A stretch of 64,000 bases of DNA, from NCBI GenBank assembly GCA_028023455.1, contig JAQFVV010012434.1, positions 7,749,157-7,813,156 on the forward strand, given 5' to 3'. This DNA comes from Epiperipatus broadwayi. Its lineage: Eukaryota > Onychophora > Udeonychophora > Euonychophora > Peripatidae. Both the position numbers and the translations under genes were made by a program. The notes under the pieces are model-generated. The model was not told where the DNA came from, searched no databases, and saw only the letters and a program-made list of their open reading frames with translations. Positions 36,716 to 50,110 of the stretch are shown piece by piece (the stretch's first letter is position 1; each line of letters begins with the position of its first letter).

Positions 36716-38784
36716 TGTTTGTAAAGATTGATTTTTTAAAATTATGGTTATTTATTATTTCAAAAATTTTGAACAGAAAGTAATAAGAGACTAGTCTTAT
36801 ATATTAAGTTGTTACAAAATTTAATTAATTTTTATTGTTTAATTAAAGATCTTAGTTAACCAGCCTATAAATGATAAAATCTGTCTTATAGGAATCATTG
36901 TTTTTATATGTAGAATTTGCCTTGACAACAGATTGCCAATTGTTCTTTTGATTTATTAAGTGGCTTTGCTCTATGAATATGTGTGTATATAATTTTGAAA
37001 TGAACAATCCATTATTTATTTCAATAAAAAAAAAGAATGATCCACAAATTTGGTTTAAAAAGAACAAAGAACTAAAACAAGCTTAAAAAAAAAAAATTAA
37101 GTTTTGATATAAAATCAGTTTTTTTTAACAGACTGGAATATTACTTCATTCAAATCCCACAGGACATCCCCTTATGCTTTATGAATAAAAAGGATAAACA
37201 TTCCTATTAGTTAGCTAGATCTAATCTGGAACAAGGACAAACATCCCTATTAGTTAGTTAGATCTAATCTGAAACACTTTGGATAATACTTTAAATAACC
37301 CTGGCTGAAATGAAGAAATAGGCTTATTTAAAAGACAACTAGAAATCACAAGACTATATTATCACTATAAATGAACTTTTAATATTTGTCAGGGGAAAAA
37401 AGTCAATTATTTTATTTTGGTGCGTTTTGTATTTAATGTCTGATTTGTACTTTATTTTAACATCTGGAATTTAATTTATAAAAAAAAAAATTGTAATAAT
37501 TTATCTTTACTTGTTAAAATTATTTTTAAAAAATAATTATTATATATTACATATGTATGCCAAGCTTAGGAATTTTATATGTTATTAATAACAGAAAAAG
37601 GTAAAGCAACAATGATATTCATGTAAATACAATGTACACATATAAATTATTTAAATCACAAATAACTGTACATGACAATGTAATTATTTCCATTAATCTC
37701 ATTCATTCATAGTGAAACTTATATTTGATTACTGAAAATTGAATTTTATGTAGATTGATTTATATATGTACATTTGTTTATTCAGTTTAATAGCTTACAT
37801 ATGTTCACATTCAAATGGGAAATACATTCCTATCAGTTCAATGAGTTAGGGATCAATCTCAGAACAAGTCATTTCTATATAAATTGTGGATGTATTAAAT
37901 TATGTATAGGACCAAAAGGCTACTTCTTATAATTATTGTATAGAAGATTTATTCAGTTAGGGTTAGAATCAAAAGTCCATCTCTTTTATATTTATTATTA
38001 TATAAGCGGTTATGATTAGGTTTACGATCTAAAAATATTATGACTTATTATTATTGTGATAAAGATAGCATTGGTGTCCATCCCATAAGGAGCATAAGTA
38101 TATGTAAGTACTAGACAAAGAAATTTTATATTTATGAATTCATATATTCTTAGAATTATATATAAGTTTATTGAAGTCACAGTTAAAGTTATAGTGAATG
38201 TGTTACATTATCTATGAATATATTGATATTATAATGTATAAAGATTAAACAGCATTGTTAAAGAAATAAATTGCATATTAATTATTGATTATACTTTGTA
38301 AATAAATTACTGTTACATGATTGGTTAATTTTATTAAAGAAATAAATTGTATGTTAATTAATAAGTACACTTGTAAATAAATTATTATTGCATCATTTAT
38401 TACTTTGTTTAGGTTAAGATTGTGTGATCTATCATTCATCAGGAGTAACTTATGTTCTCTGTGATTTAGCACCACATTACAAATAGGGCTGTGTAATGGT
38501 TACATTATTACATTGAAAAAAATATTACTTTAAATATACATGTGTCAATATATTTCCTGATGTTTAAAGCCAGATGATGCCCACCCATGTAATTTATATA
38601 AATAAATAAATAAGTAGGGAAAATGTAAAATAAATGAACTGTGCTAATTCTAAATATCACATAGTGTACTCCAGTGCACATAGTTATTTTAGAAATACAT
38701 TTTATCCTTTTTTCTATGCTATTTACTGTAAGCTTTATACATAATAACAGATGAAAGATAAAAAAACTAACTGCTTTATAAAAA
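36716..38784. other. AT-rich intergenic stretch
   Basis: No gene recognised apart from the 43-bp duplication at 37190-37275. Scattered near-repeats of GTAAATAAATTA phrases lie at 38290-38395. Confidence 0.5.
37190..37275. repeat. Tandem duplication of 43 bp
   Basis: Two adjacent 43-bp units (37190-37232 and 37233-37275) differ at only a few positions. Each contains CTATTAGTTAG and AGATCTAATCTG. Confidence 0.9.
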
Positions 38785-38995
38785 GTTCAAGCACCAGAAT
38801 CAATCCTGAGACCTCCCAATTCCAAGATGGCTGCTCTATCACTGCACTAAACTGTACAGGGCAAAAAAAGAGCAAATGGCTTTATTGCTTAGTTCATAAG
38901 AAGTTTGGGCCAGAACTGCAAATCCAGAATCGATTTTTGGACCTCCTGATCCCAAATCAAGTAAGATGCTCTTCCACTGTGCCAAATTGTGTAGG
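38785..38995 (-). repeat. Two tandem tRNA-derived SINE heads
   Basis: On the minus strand, 38995-38910 reads TTTGGCACAGTGGAAGAGCA, then a B-box-like GGAGGTCCAAAAATC. The stretch 38855-38785 reads TTTAGTGCAGTGATAGAGCA, then GGGAGGTCTCAGGATTGATT and CTGGTGC. Both resemble tRNA D-arm/A-box and T-arm/B-box spacing, so this is a dimeric tRNA-type promoter, as in composite SINEs. Related decayed heads lie at 14341-14430, 52490-52600, 52620-52720 and 60660-60700. Confidence 0.65.
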
Positions 38996-39030
38996 AAATA
39001 GGCCAGATGATAGTGCATAATAAATCTATA

Positions 39031-39160
39031 TCCTGCATTGTTCTATTCAACATTCCCAGATTGCTTTCAAGCTCATAATTTCAACAGTAAAGAGCTTTAG
39101 ATTTTGGAACAGTGCACCTGAAACATTAGGATCTCATGCATAATTTACCTCTATGTTATA
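39031..39160. repeat. Repeat related to the 29.3-kb hairpin arms
   Basis: The order of words CATTCCCAGA, TCAAGCTCATAATTTC, AGAGCTTTAGAT, ACAGTGCACCTG and TTAGGATCTC follows the right arm and loop of the hairpin at 29301-29650, read on its minus strand, with substantial divergence. Confidence 0.5.
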
Positions 39161-39194
39161 ACTAAAACACACAGGCTTATTATATATCTGGGTT

Positions 39195-39512
39195 TATATA
39201 TGTAATATATAGAGTATATGAGCACAGACTTTCACATGACCCACCACTCTCCACACTATCTCATAACACTGATACACTTGAACACATATATGTTGAAAAG
39301 ATAAATAATCACCAATATACCTATTTCATGCTTAACCAGCAATCATCAGTTGGTCCAGATTATCATCTCCACACGTATATGCTATAAGTGCTCAGATATA
39401 TATTAAGATAGCCAATCCTTATACTTTAATGGACAGGCTTCAATCTACTCCACACTCCAACTCTTCAACTGTCCATCCAATTGAAAATCTGATGATGGAA
39501 CGCTCAACATTA
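39195..39512 (-). repeat. Hammerhead-bearing SINE-like repeat, family B copy 2
   Basis: Near-full-length homologue of 1-318. It is closest in the ACTCCACACTCCAACTCTTC, GTCCATCCAATTGAAAATCT and hammerhead segments. It immediately follows the other SINE pieces at 38785-39160, making a nested cluster in which every piece points to the minus strand. The end GGAACGCTCAA is shared with copy 1 and may be the true 5' boundary. Confidence 0.78.
39305..39364 (-). ncRNA. Type-I hammerhead ribozyme, family B copy 2
   Basis: On the minus strand: ATAATC, bulge, ACCAA, CTGATGA, stem II TGCT/AGCA around loop GGTTA, GAAA, mini stem III TA-GG-TA, ATA triplet, TTGGT, GATTAT. Core is intact. Relative to copy 1, position 7 of the core differs (T against C, a position free to vary), and so do the loop bases of stems II and III. 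The paired bases are unchanged. Predicted cut is between 39316 and 39315. Confidence 0.8.
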
Positions 39513-42500
39513 TATTATCAAGCAATTAGTCCAAACTTTAAAAATATATACATATATAATCAGAGATATCAGTTCAATATCTTTTTCACTATGTCAATAG
39601 ATTATAAAATTATAAAATTAAATTTAAAAACACTGTGAATTAATTTTATTGACTATACAAAAAACATTTTAATCATTTATATAGTTTGATTCTAAAAAAA
39701 AAAAAACGTTTTCTTTTCTCCATATATAACTTGGAAACATACGTTTTAATTAAAATACGAAACAGAAAGAAAATCAATACTATTTTAATTTATAAAACTA
39801 TTTATTTAATTAAAATTCAGAAGTATGGAAATTATTTAATTAAAAAAATATTTAAGAAAAGTTATGCATTCACTGTAGAATAAGGCCAAAATGTTTATGT
39901 ATATGTCAAATATTACAAATTAATGTGATAGATTATATTTATATATCACTTTTAATTATTATTAGTTTACTATAAAATGAAGAGCACTAGAAATTTAATC
40001 TAGGTTTTTCATTTAACAGTAACACCCTAGCAAAATTATTTATATAGACAATCTATCTCTTATGTAGATTCTTTCTACATTACATACAACACTGAAATGC
40101 ATCAAAAGTAATTTACTCACTTTATTTATATTATTGCAAAGCCAAAATCTCTAAGCTTGCATAGTTAATACACAGTTTGCTGTTGCACAATTAATAGGCA
40201 ATTTACTATAACGCTTCCTAAATTTTGATTAGTTTCTGGATATTGATCTTCTTTAATAAGATGACTAAATTTGAACTCATGAATCCAGCAGTTATATTTA
40301 CTTCTTTTATATTAGTCGAGCTAATGAGATAAAATTGTGAAAACAATCTAATATTTTGAATACAAGCCAAATTGCTTATATAAATATATAAATCGAACAC
40401 TATGTCCATAGCTATATATATTTTAATGGCTTTGATTATATGTGATTTGTAGGCATCTAATATTTAGCTAAGAATAGTATTTTTTTTAGCTTATTTAAAT
40501 ATCCCCTTTAAAAATAGTACTTATTTTTATTTACTCTACCCTATAGCCATCTATTGTAAATCTGCATAAACAGTAAAATTCGACACACAATTTAGCACCC
40601 AAATTTACTTTTTTTTTGTATACTTTTTAAACTAATGATTTAAATTTTGTTCAGCCTTATGATTGCTTATGAAAAGATGTTTTTGAATCTATATTTTTTT
40701 AAAATAAACTTTTGGCATAATATCTACCAAACTAAGATTGCCAGTAAGATCTGATGCTCTGTTGGGCAATAATATATATTTCAATGATCATGTTGAGCTT
40801 ATGTTTCTACATAAAAAAGTCACTTATAAAAATTCTCACTCTTCTGTTTTTTTCCTCATTTTTATCAATGGAAACATTTGAAATTTTGATAGAGTAATTC
40901 ACATATATTTTAGCTTGATGGTTTGGAAAATCCTACAGTTTAGTATAGATTGATTAATCTAACTTAAAAAAGATGACTAGTTGTGTATATTGAAAATGCA
41001 GTAATAAAATTATGTGTGCTTTATTTAGTACATATTATTTTTTTTATAAATGCCAATATGCCAGCCACTCTTGCCTATTAGTAATCACTAAAATCATCAA
41101 AATATATAATTACTGCTTTAATGCAGTAATATTTAGGTATACAAAAAATTATCTTAAGCTTAAAACCTTAGGACTTTTTAAAAAATTTAAATAATTAACC
41201 TGAATTGTAGAAGAAAAATAAATGTTGCTATGTGTGTGTGAATGTAAATTCAGTGCCTTTCACTAAGAAAGATTCATAGCTTGAATGTCTGGATATTATC
41301 AAGACCACATTTTTTTAGTATTCATTCATTTCTCAGGTTTATAATAAAGAACTTGGAATAAGATAACTCAACCACTGTAAATGAATGTTTGAAGAAAGCT
41401 GAGAATATCATATGATGCTTTGATTTGTAAGATTTAAGCAATCCATCTCTTGACATTTTTTATAGAAACACATTCTGACCAGTTCTATATCATTTCTTAA
41501 TTCATTTAATAATTTCAGTGATATTGTTTTTTCTATCAGTTATGTATTTCACAATTAAACCAACATAAATGGATTATTCACTAACATTCATCAGATAGCA
41601 TGTTGAACTTACTCAGTTTTATCAATGAGATTAAGAAAAAAATCTTTTTTTTTTTTAGTTAATTTCTATTGAGACAAAAGTTGGAATTTCTGAGGACAAA
41701 ATAAGCCAGTGTTTGTGTAAATGTTTATTTCTTGTTTCTATTTATAAAAAATGTGTCTAATAAATAAAAATAAATTAAGTTTATCATATTCTTTAGATTG
41801 TAAAATATAAATCAGAGTAAAAATTGGTATTTAAAGATAGATGACTCTTAGTATCATTGGTTATAAAGCAAGGCTTCTTATTGCATATAGATATGCAATC
41901 TTTTTGTCCATTCACGCTTGTAGATAATTTTCAAATTAAAAATAAGTTACTGTTAGATTTTATGAAAGGAAAGGTAAAATAATAATTGTTTGAAAAGTGA
42001 ACCTGTACTTAATTTAAAAATTTAGGAAAATTGGAACCACAAATTCAATGGATTTATTTAAAATCACATGAAAATAATATTGTGGAGAAGAACAGTATAT
42101 CAGCAAAAATAGCAATGTAAAATATCCAGTTTAATGGAAAATACCAAATGCAGATGATTTCATTTAATGCTTCAATAAGTTCAAATTTTGATGAAGAAGT
42201 GGAAGTTTTTACAAATGTTGCAGAATGCTTTTGATTGGACCAAACAATAACTTAAAACTACTGTAGAAGTCTTCAAACCTAAAATTGAAAAATGATTTTA
42301 AAATGTCAATGCTGTGAATAAATTTGATAAATTAAATGATAAATGTGAGAGGGCAAAAATTTGTGACATTTCCTGAAAAAGAGGGAGAAAGCTGTTCTAT
42401 GTTAAGAATATGATTTTTGAGAAAAATCCAAAGCAGAAATAAACATGAAAGCCTTATATTTTGACTAAATAAAATATGTATTTTCAAGTCTGTAATAAAT

Positions 42501-45500
42501 TAGTGAGATATAATATACATTCTTGATAAAAAAACTAGAATAGAAGAAATAACTAAGAAATCTAGAATCAACATCTGATATTAATAATCTTCAGTAATAC
42601 TTCAAGGTATTTAAACAAAAACTTACAAGAATTGCTTTGAAATATTACCATACTTTGAAGTTAAACCAGACTTAAGCAAAATTTATAATAAAATATTCTA
42701 GTCAGAATAGCTATACAGATGGCAAAAAGAAAAAAAATAGAAATTTACTAGTACATTTTTATCTGAGAAAAGATAAAGTACAAATGAATGGGAAAGAAGA
42801 ATATGAAATATTTAAAACAATTAATTCATTTGGAAAAAATAGAAAATCTAGAATTTTGATATACAAGAGAATAAAAGTCTCAAAATTATAAAACAGCAAT
42901 ATTAGCAACAAAGTTATTATGGCAATAAGAATAAAGTATTGCTCTATTATTAAAAAAAAGGATGGCTAAATAAATTCTATAAAAAAATATATGGTACTAA
43001 AAATTTGAAAACAAAATATTCTCTACAATTTTTGAAAATGTCATATTTTAAATTGAGAGGTGAGACTTGTAATTAAATCTTAAATTTACAACATACAGCA
43101 AGAGTCTGTAGAATAATTAAATCAATATAAATATTTTTAAAAAGCAGGTGATTAAATAAACTGTTGGCAAATGTATAAATGATAAAAAATGCACGATATG
43201 ATTGGAAAAAGGAAATATTTTTATCGATATATAAATATTCTAATATGGTCTTTAATGTTATTCTATAAATTGTACACATAGAGACTTGATTCATACAGAG
43301 ATCAGTTCATAATATACGTATGAGTTTTTATTTTATACAATAGGTTCGTGGGAAAACTATTAAAGCAATTTTGCAATTATTAAAATTTTGTAATGTAAAA
43401 ATTGGACCTTGGATATTTGTCAAATCACATAAAAATAAAACATTAGTATTGAATGGATGTAGAAACTTTTAAAAAATGAACATTAGAAAAGATAAATTAT
43501 CCCCAATAACCCATAAACGTTTGCCCGTAGTTGTTTGGTGAGTGTTTTGTGGATTAAAGTGGAAAACTAAAAAAAATTGAAATCACTTAAACTATCTATA
43601 TTTTGACAACAATATGATTTTTTTCACAAGAAATCCTTTAGAGCTTCAGGAAATATTACAAAAGTTTTTAGGTGAAAGAGAAAAGTAAAAATAAAACTAT
43701 GAATGGATGTCATAAAGCTAACATAATGTTCAGTAACTCTTGTCCAGTATATTAATACAGATGAAAACATAATAGATGTAAACTTGAAAAAAGTGTTTTT
43801 AATAAAAATAGCTTCATATTTAAAAACAACAAACTTTTATGCCCTGATTAGAACTTCTTTTCTAGTTGCATATAATTCAAATGCATCAATCAACTACACT
43901 TCAAAATCTTTAGAAATAAAGTGTTTTTACTGTTGACTTTTCATTAATTGTTTATTAAAGGTGATGATTTTGTTATATAATTGATGAAATAAATTGTTTA
44001 AGATAGTAGTAAGCTATTATTAATAATGATTTAATCAAGTTTAGTACTTGAGTCTCACACTGGTACATAATTATTCAACTTCTTTTTGGCAGAAAAAATA
44101 ACACACATATGTATCTATTTTATAAATACACAGTTGAAATATCTAAAACATAAGATGAAAAGGTGCCATTCACATTGCAAACATAAAATATCCTTGCAAA
44201 GATATGTCACTTTTCAGTAATTAAATGCAAAATTAATCACAATTTTATAAACATATTGTAATAGTACACAATCTACTTCAAAGTATAAGAAATGTAATGA
44301 TTGAAAATTCATAAAAAATATTATGTTTAAAAAATTAGACATCAATAAAGCAAAGCAGTAATCAACTTCATGTTTACACTGTAGATAACATATTTTCACT
44401 TTACATAATAGTTATTTCAAATTTTGCATTTATAATTTTTAGATATCAAATTTTGTTAAGGTCACTAAAATTAAACTAAATATTCCTGACTCAATTTGTG
44501 ATGTTTAAGATAAAAACAAGATCAATTTTCTACAATTCTCAAACTGATTTGTAGCCTTTGATTTGTAGATTTGAGTTTTAAAGCTGAATATATGATAGCA
44601 ATGCATCAAACAATCAACATTAACTTTATTTTAACATTTAAATTATCAACCTGAAATTCAAATCAGCATAAGCTTTGTGAAATCAAAAAAAAAAACATGC
44701 CTAATACTTACTTATACAAACTTGATTTGAATTCAGCAACTATATCTTTTAGTTCTCTCTATTGTTTATAAAATGTAAACATCTTTTTCTCTGGATAGGA
44801 ATGATAATAAAAACAACAAATAATGTAATTCCTCTGCTCATTTACTATGATAAAACAAGAGCAGTCTGTATTCTAGTTGCCATAGACTTGAATAAACAAT
44901 AAATACCAGATGTTATAGAGCTGTTCTTGTTTTAGCTTATTGTTTGAGCTGAAGAATTAAATCATATATTGTTATTATTAATATTACTCACCAGAGAAAA
45001 AATAATTATAATAAATAAAAAATAATTCTCATTGAATTAGAATCAGAACTATATACAGTCTATTTTGGATTCAAAACTTTGGGATGCTTTAAATTTTAAG
45101 CTTTTACCTTGAATGATAAAATGGAGTTAAAGGTGGTTGTTAAATGCATAACTGCATTACTTTCAATTTTGAATCCCAAGCCTCAATGATAGAAAACAAG
45201 TCAGACATTTACCTGGGGATGGGATTTAAATGCATTAAGATATCTGGTAATTATAGTTACTCAAGCTTATGATAACTGACACTATAATAGAGAGTTGCTT
45301 TTATTTTATGATGTTGTGTGAGCTAGGAACTAAGCTTTTTATAAATGTTAATTGTTACATTTGGAGTTTAAACATGAAATGCATTATGAAAGCATAATTA
45401 TTATATTTTTTAACTTTACAATGTTATTTTTTGAATACAAGTATAATGTATATAGTGAACATTAAATTATTTAGAGTGGATTTGAATACATACTTTCAAG

Positions 45501-45824
45501 TCCCTTCAACTATTTATTCTATCTTAAACAATATAAAATACATATATTGGCGATTATTTATATTTTTAACATGTATGTGATTACATTATTAGTTGTATAA
45601 GATAGAGTGGATAGCCAAAGGAAGGTTGAATGTCTGTGCTTAAATACCCTCCATTTACTATGATATTTCTAAAAACATGCATTCACTGGTATAGTTGGAG
45701 AATAGCTGTTACAATCATTATAATGTTTATGACTTAATGTTTTTTACTGATGAAACTGACACTTTAGGACCATTTTTGCATATACAAATGTGTGTGTATA
45801 TATAACAAAAATTATCCCAAATTC
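39513..45824. other. Long AT-rich stretch without recognisable genes
   Basis: About 6.3 kb. The part from 42000 to 43050 is purine-rich on the plus strand, as often seen in decayed retroelement coding sequence, but stops are dense and no motif is visible. Other open frames (39686-39883, 40218-40409, 41012-41194, 43073-43294, 44214-44399) are rich in I, K, N, F and Y and look like chance frames. Confidence 0.5.
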
Positions 45825-46500
45825 AATATTAATCAAGATTTGCCAAAGAGAGAAAAAAATTCTACAGTACAGCCAATTTTTTTTTGCCAATGCAGACTTT
45901 TCAAGTACAAACGTCTAAAATAAATATAAACAACAATCATAATTAATAAATATATATTAACTATAATTCAAACAATTCCCAGTTACATTCTACAGATACA
46001 AAATGTAAAAAGAACTTTTAAACAAGTTAATTGCTTCAAAATCATAAATTTTTAATAATAAAAATCATTTCTTTCAAAGAAGATAAACTTATCAAAATAA
46101 ATAATATAGCCTGTATCTTTTTCATGGAAATATAAAGCAGAATTAAGTTACTTATTTTTATATATCCATAAAAGAAATATAAGCTGTATTATTAGTTTTG
46201 ATGAGGCTAAGATTGTCTTATTTGAAAGAAATGAAATAAAAAAAATTTTTAAAAAATTATAATTCTGATGAAATTAACTTGTTTAAGAGTTCTTTAAATA
46301 TTAAGGATGTGTGGGATGTAATTGAGAATTAAAGTAAGTATAGTTAATATATATTTGTTGATATGTTTTTTTTGTTTAGTTCTTTGCATTTGAAAAGTCT
46401 ACTTTGGCAGTGAAACTGTTGATTGTGTTGCAGACTTGTTTTATTTTTGGCTAGACTTGTTTAATTTGAATTTGGAGTAATTTTAGCTATATTATTGACT
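45825..46500. pseudogene. Head-to-head Penelope-like element 3' fragments
   Basis: 45825-46165 matches the minus-strand endonuclease end and 3' tail of the element at 25070-25450. Shared runs include AAGTTAATTGCTTC and ATAAATTTTTAATAATAAA. Then 46166-46500 carries the same segment inverted: ISFDEAKIVLFERNEIKKI on the plus strand, followed by the tail ATTTGGAGTAATTTTA. Together they form a long imperfect palindrome centred near 46165. Paired inverted partial copies are characteristic of Penelope-like insertions. Both fragments are non-coding now. Confidence 0.72.
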
Positions 46501-47169
46501 AGTTTAGCTTAGACTTTTAATATTTATATATTTATATGTGTCTGAAAGAGATAAATAGTTAGAAAACTAATATATATTTACAAAAAGGATTAGTAACTTG
46601 ATCACAAATCATTATAAAAAGTAAAACAAGATGTGAATTAAAAAAGGAAGTTTATTTTTTGACACAAATTTCACTGACATCAATATATTTACCCAACAAC
46701 TTTATAAAGTCTTTCAAAAGCAGCAATTTATGTATATATTGTTTTTTGCCATTCATTTACATATTTTTATTTTTTTATTATCACGCTTAATTATGATAGT
46801 TTGATATGTCAAACAATTCACATAAATAAATAAGATGTATTTTTGATGAATATTTAAAAAAAATTATTTTCCATAACAACTATGTGAAGCCTGCAACATG
46901 ACTAAGAAGCATCTTTGTGCAAGGTAAATTTTAGTACCTTCTCCCCCATTCTTTGAAATAAAATTTGAAAATTAAAAGACTTTTTTTTCAGTGCTTTTGC
47001 AAAAAAACTTGAAAATATAGCTTTAGTCATTAACCCTTTAGATATCAAATTTTTTTGGGAAAGCAGGAAATTAATTTTATTGGTCAATTACCTAAAAATC
47101 TGAAGTAATGCTATTCATCAATTTTGTTTAGAGTATGCTTCTATTCAAAAAAATTACAACCTTCAATAA
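46501..47169. other. AT-rich intergenic stretch, nothing recognised
   Basis: No supported gene. The short antisense frame at 46902-47087 has no recognisable motif. Confidence 0.45.
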
Positions 47170-47580
47170 ATAGAACTGTTTTAATTTAGCTTATAAACAT
47201 CAAGTTATTTCACATTCAAATTGGTAAAATATAATGAAAAATTTAGAACAGTGTTAATAACTGAAGAAAAATATAAGAAAACATTTGAAAAAGAACCTCC
47301 AGTTAAACAAAAGAATTCTATTTCAACTAATCATTATGTGATATCATGATTTTTCTTGTTTTAGAGTGATTTTTTTTCTCTTAGAAATAGTGATCTCTGA
47401 TTATTTAGTCTCTAAAAATCAAATTATTTCACATTCAATTTGGTAAAATGTAACAAAAAATTAAAAATAATGTTAATAACTGAAGAAAAATGTTTGAAAA
47501 TTAGCCAGTGGTAAAACAAAAGAATTAATTTCAACCAATCATTATGTGACAATACTGGTGTTTTTTTGTTTTTTTTTAAT
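47170..47580. repeat. Tandem duplication, about 218-bp unit
   Basis: Two adjacent copies share TTATTTCACATTCAA, TTGGTAAAAT, GTTAATAACTGAAGAAAAAT, AAACAAAAGAATT, TTTCAAC and AATCATTATGTGA, starting near 47200 and 47418. No tRNA-like or coding motif is evident. Confidence 0.75.
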
Positions 47581-49639
47581 TTATAAATTACAATCTCTGA
47601 ATATTAATTTTTGTCATTTTTTCTTCATATAAAATTTAATATTTTAAATAAAAATCTAAATCTACACACATTATTAGTCAATATATACACTTTATTGGAT
47701 CATACAATGGAAAAACTAGTCATAAAATACTTAAATATTTATGAAAAACAGTTTCATTTTTCTAAAACATCGAATCTCATTGATATGCAAATAGTGGTCT
47801 CTTGTCTTGAATAGCAGTCAAAAGTTATCCTGTTTCTATTGATTTTTTTTTCTAAAATTTAAAAATTTTCAAATCAAAGTTCATATTCAAGTAAAGTAAT
47901 GTAAAAACTTAATTATCAATGTAAAAAAAATACTAGAAATATATTTAATTACATTCAAAATCTATTACGAAAGCATAAAATATTTTAATTTGATTTTGGA
48001 CATTGACACTTAGACATGCCTAGTGGACAATGGCTTAAGCTCACAGTCAGTGCTTACCAGTGCCTTATAAAGATAAAAAGGCTGTACTATATAACAATAG
48101 ACAGCAAAGAAAAATTGATTTTTTTCAAAAATTACTGCCAAATGCGGATTTTTTTGGTATGCGATTTTCTATAAAATAAGTGTAAAATGATGATTTGCAG
48201 TCAAAAACGGCCAATATGTGATGCAAAGATGGTTCCTAGCCATAATAATCAGTTAAAGAATAAATATCTTACATGTTTTATCCATATATTTCTATAAAAT
48301 AAACATGGATAATAAAACATATTAATTGGACTTGCCATCTCATTTTGATTAAAATCTTTCCATTAAAATATTTTTAAATAAATCAGTTTATATGTAAAAT
48401 TTAAATAATAGTAAAAAAAACATTGCACTTCTCTCCTCCTCTTTCTGGGCTGGCTCTGATATTATAGTAATTATATAATATATAAATTACTTACATGGTT
48501 ACTAAAAATATTATGTATATTCAGAATATGATGTTTTGGAAGCTCAATCCTTCATAGCATGGAACAAAGATAGTTTTGAACTTGGCTTATTTCCATTATT
48601 CTTTCTTAGCCAACATTTAGATCAACTTTAATCAGTAGGACAGTAATTCATTAAAAATAGTTGTTTGTTTAAAAGCCCAGTGAAAATCTCTCGTGCATAA
48701 AATTGTTCATGTTTCCTATTAAGAAAATTATATTCCTCCAATAAAAATATATTTTTTACTATTACCACTATTTAATTTTTTATCTCATGTTGTTCTACTA
48801 TAAAAAAAAACTATAATTTATTATATATATATAAATTGATGTTTTAAATTTTCTTACTTACATTGTTTATATTTTATTAAAACCACCAAACAAGGTCAAT
48901 TTTAAATAATAATACAACTGATATAACTTTTATATCCATTAACACCTTCTTGTTAAAAAGAAAGTTATTTGTTTTCTAAATCCATTTATTATTTTTTAAT
49001 CCAAATCTCCCTGATCACAAAATTTGTTTACATTTTCTATTGAAAAGGGAATAAACATCCAGTTTATAAATATATAAATAGACTATTTATTACAATAAAA
49101 TTACTTTAACTTGTTTTCATTCAATAATAAAAATTTCCAATGAAATTTGTTAAGAATTAAATAATTTAGCAAGCAATAATATCTTTTTAAAAATTATGTT
49201 TTTTACTTATTCTGTTTTTTTTAGATTTGAACCATAGTATGGATTATAAATCAATTGTGAGTTTTTCGCTAAAGAACTCATCTAAAAAAAGCTGTTTAGT
49301 AAAATGTGTAAAAAAAATAATGTGGCATCTAAATAAAACAGATATTGCTATTAAAATTAGGAAAAGATAATTAGTAAATTAAAAAAAGATAATATGGAAT
49401 AAGAGTAAAAAAAAAAGAAAGGTAGGCATACACTCTATCAGTACCCCCAAATAAATAACTCATTTAAAACTTTTAAAACATTATTGATAAAAATAATTTC
49501 ATCACATGCAGAATTACTGTAATTATAAGGCAATATTTTTAAAATAAGTTTTATTTTTAAATAAATTATTAATAGTAATGTGTTATTTTTTATATCAATT
49601 TGAATGTTTAAATAAAAGTGATTGGAAAATATAATCATT
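47581..49639. other. AT-rich intergenic stretch, nothing recognised
   Basis: No supported gene. A moderately complex patch near 47990-48240 cannot be assigned. The frame at 49438-49644 is composed of I, L, K and N and overlaps the start of the next repeat. Confidence 0.45.
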
Positions 49640-50110
49640 TTCATTTACATATAAATTTCATTAATTATAGTAATGAAAGGGTGTCAGCCTGTTTGGTTTG
49701 GTGCAATGGTAGAGTATATATGAAGTATATTTTGAGGCTCAATCAATTATCACAGTAAATCTAAGTAAATAAATATTCCTCTTATATATTTAAACAAAAA
49801 ATATCTACAATCAGAATGTGTTTTTAACAATAGAATGTTCAGAAATCTAAATATTTACATATAAATTTTATTAATTATCATGACAAAATGGTGTTGGTCT
49901 GTTTGGTTTAGCATAACGATGAGAATATATATATAGTATATTTCAAATTTGTACCTAGAAATTTGAAACCTGGGTAATTATCACAAATAAGTATAAGTAA
50001 AGAAGTATTCCTCTTATATTTAAATTAAAAATATTTACATTTAGAACGTAATCCTAATGATGAAATGATTCAAAGATGTAAATTTAATTTAATTTACATA
50101 TAAATTGTAT
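49640..50110 (+). repeat. Tandem repeat of about 215 bp with tRNA-like A box
   Basis: Two adjacent units start with TTTACATATAAATTT near 49643 and 49855, and a third start (TTTACATATAAATTGTATTA) lies near 50093 before the homology stops. The first unit contains TTTGGTGCAATGGTAGAG, a good tRNA D-arm/A-box look-alike. The second has the decayed form TTTAGCATAACGATGAGA. Probably a duplicated SINE relic. Confidence 0.65.

Noticed and set aside
47260-47290. CTGAAGA ... GAAA near the 218-bp duplication
   Set aside because: The intervening bases are nearly all A and T without complementarity, so no stem II can form.
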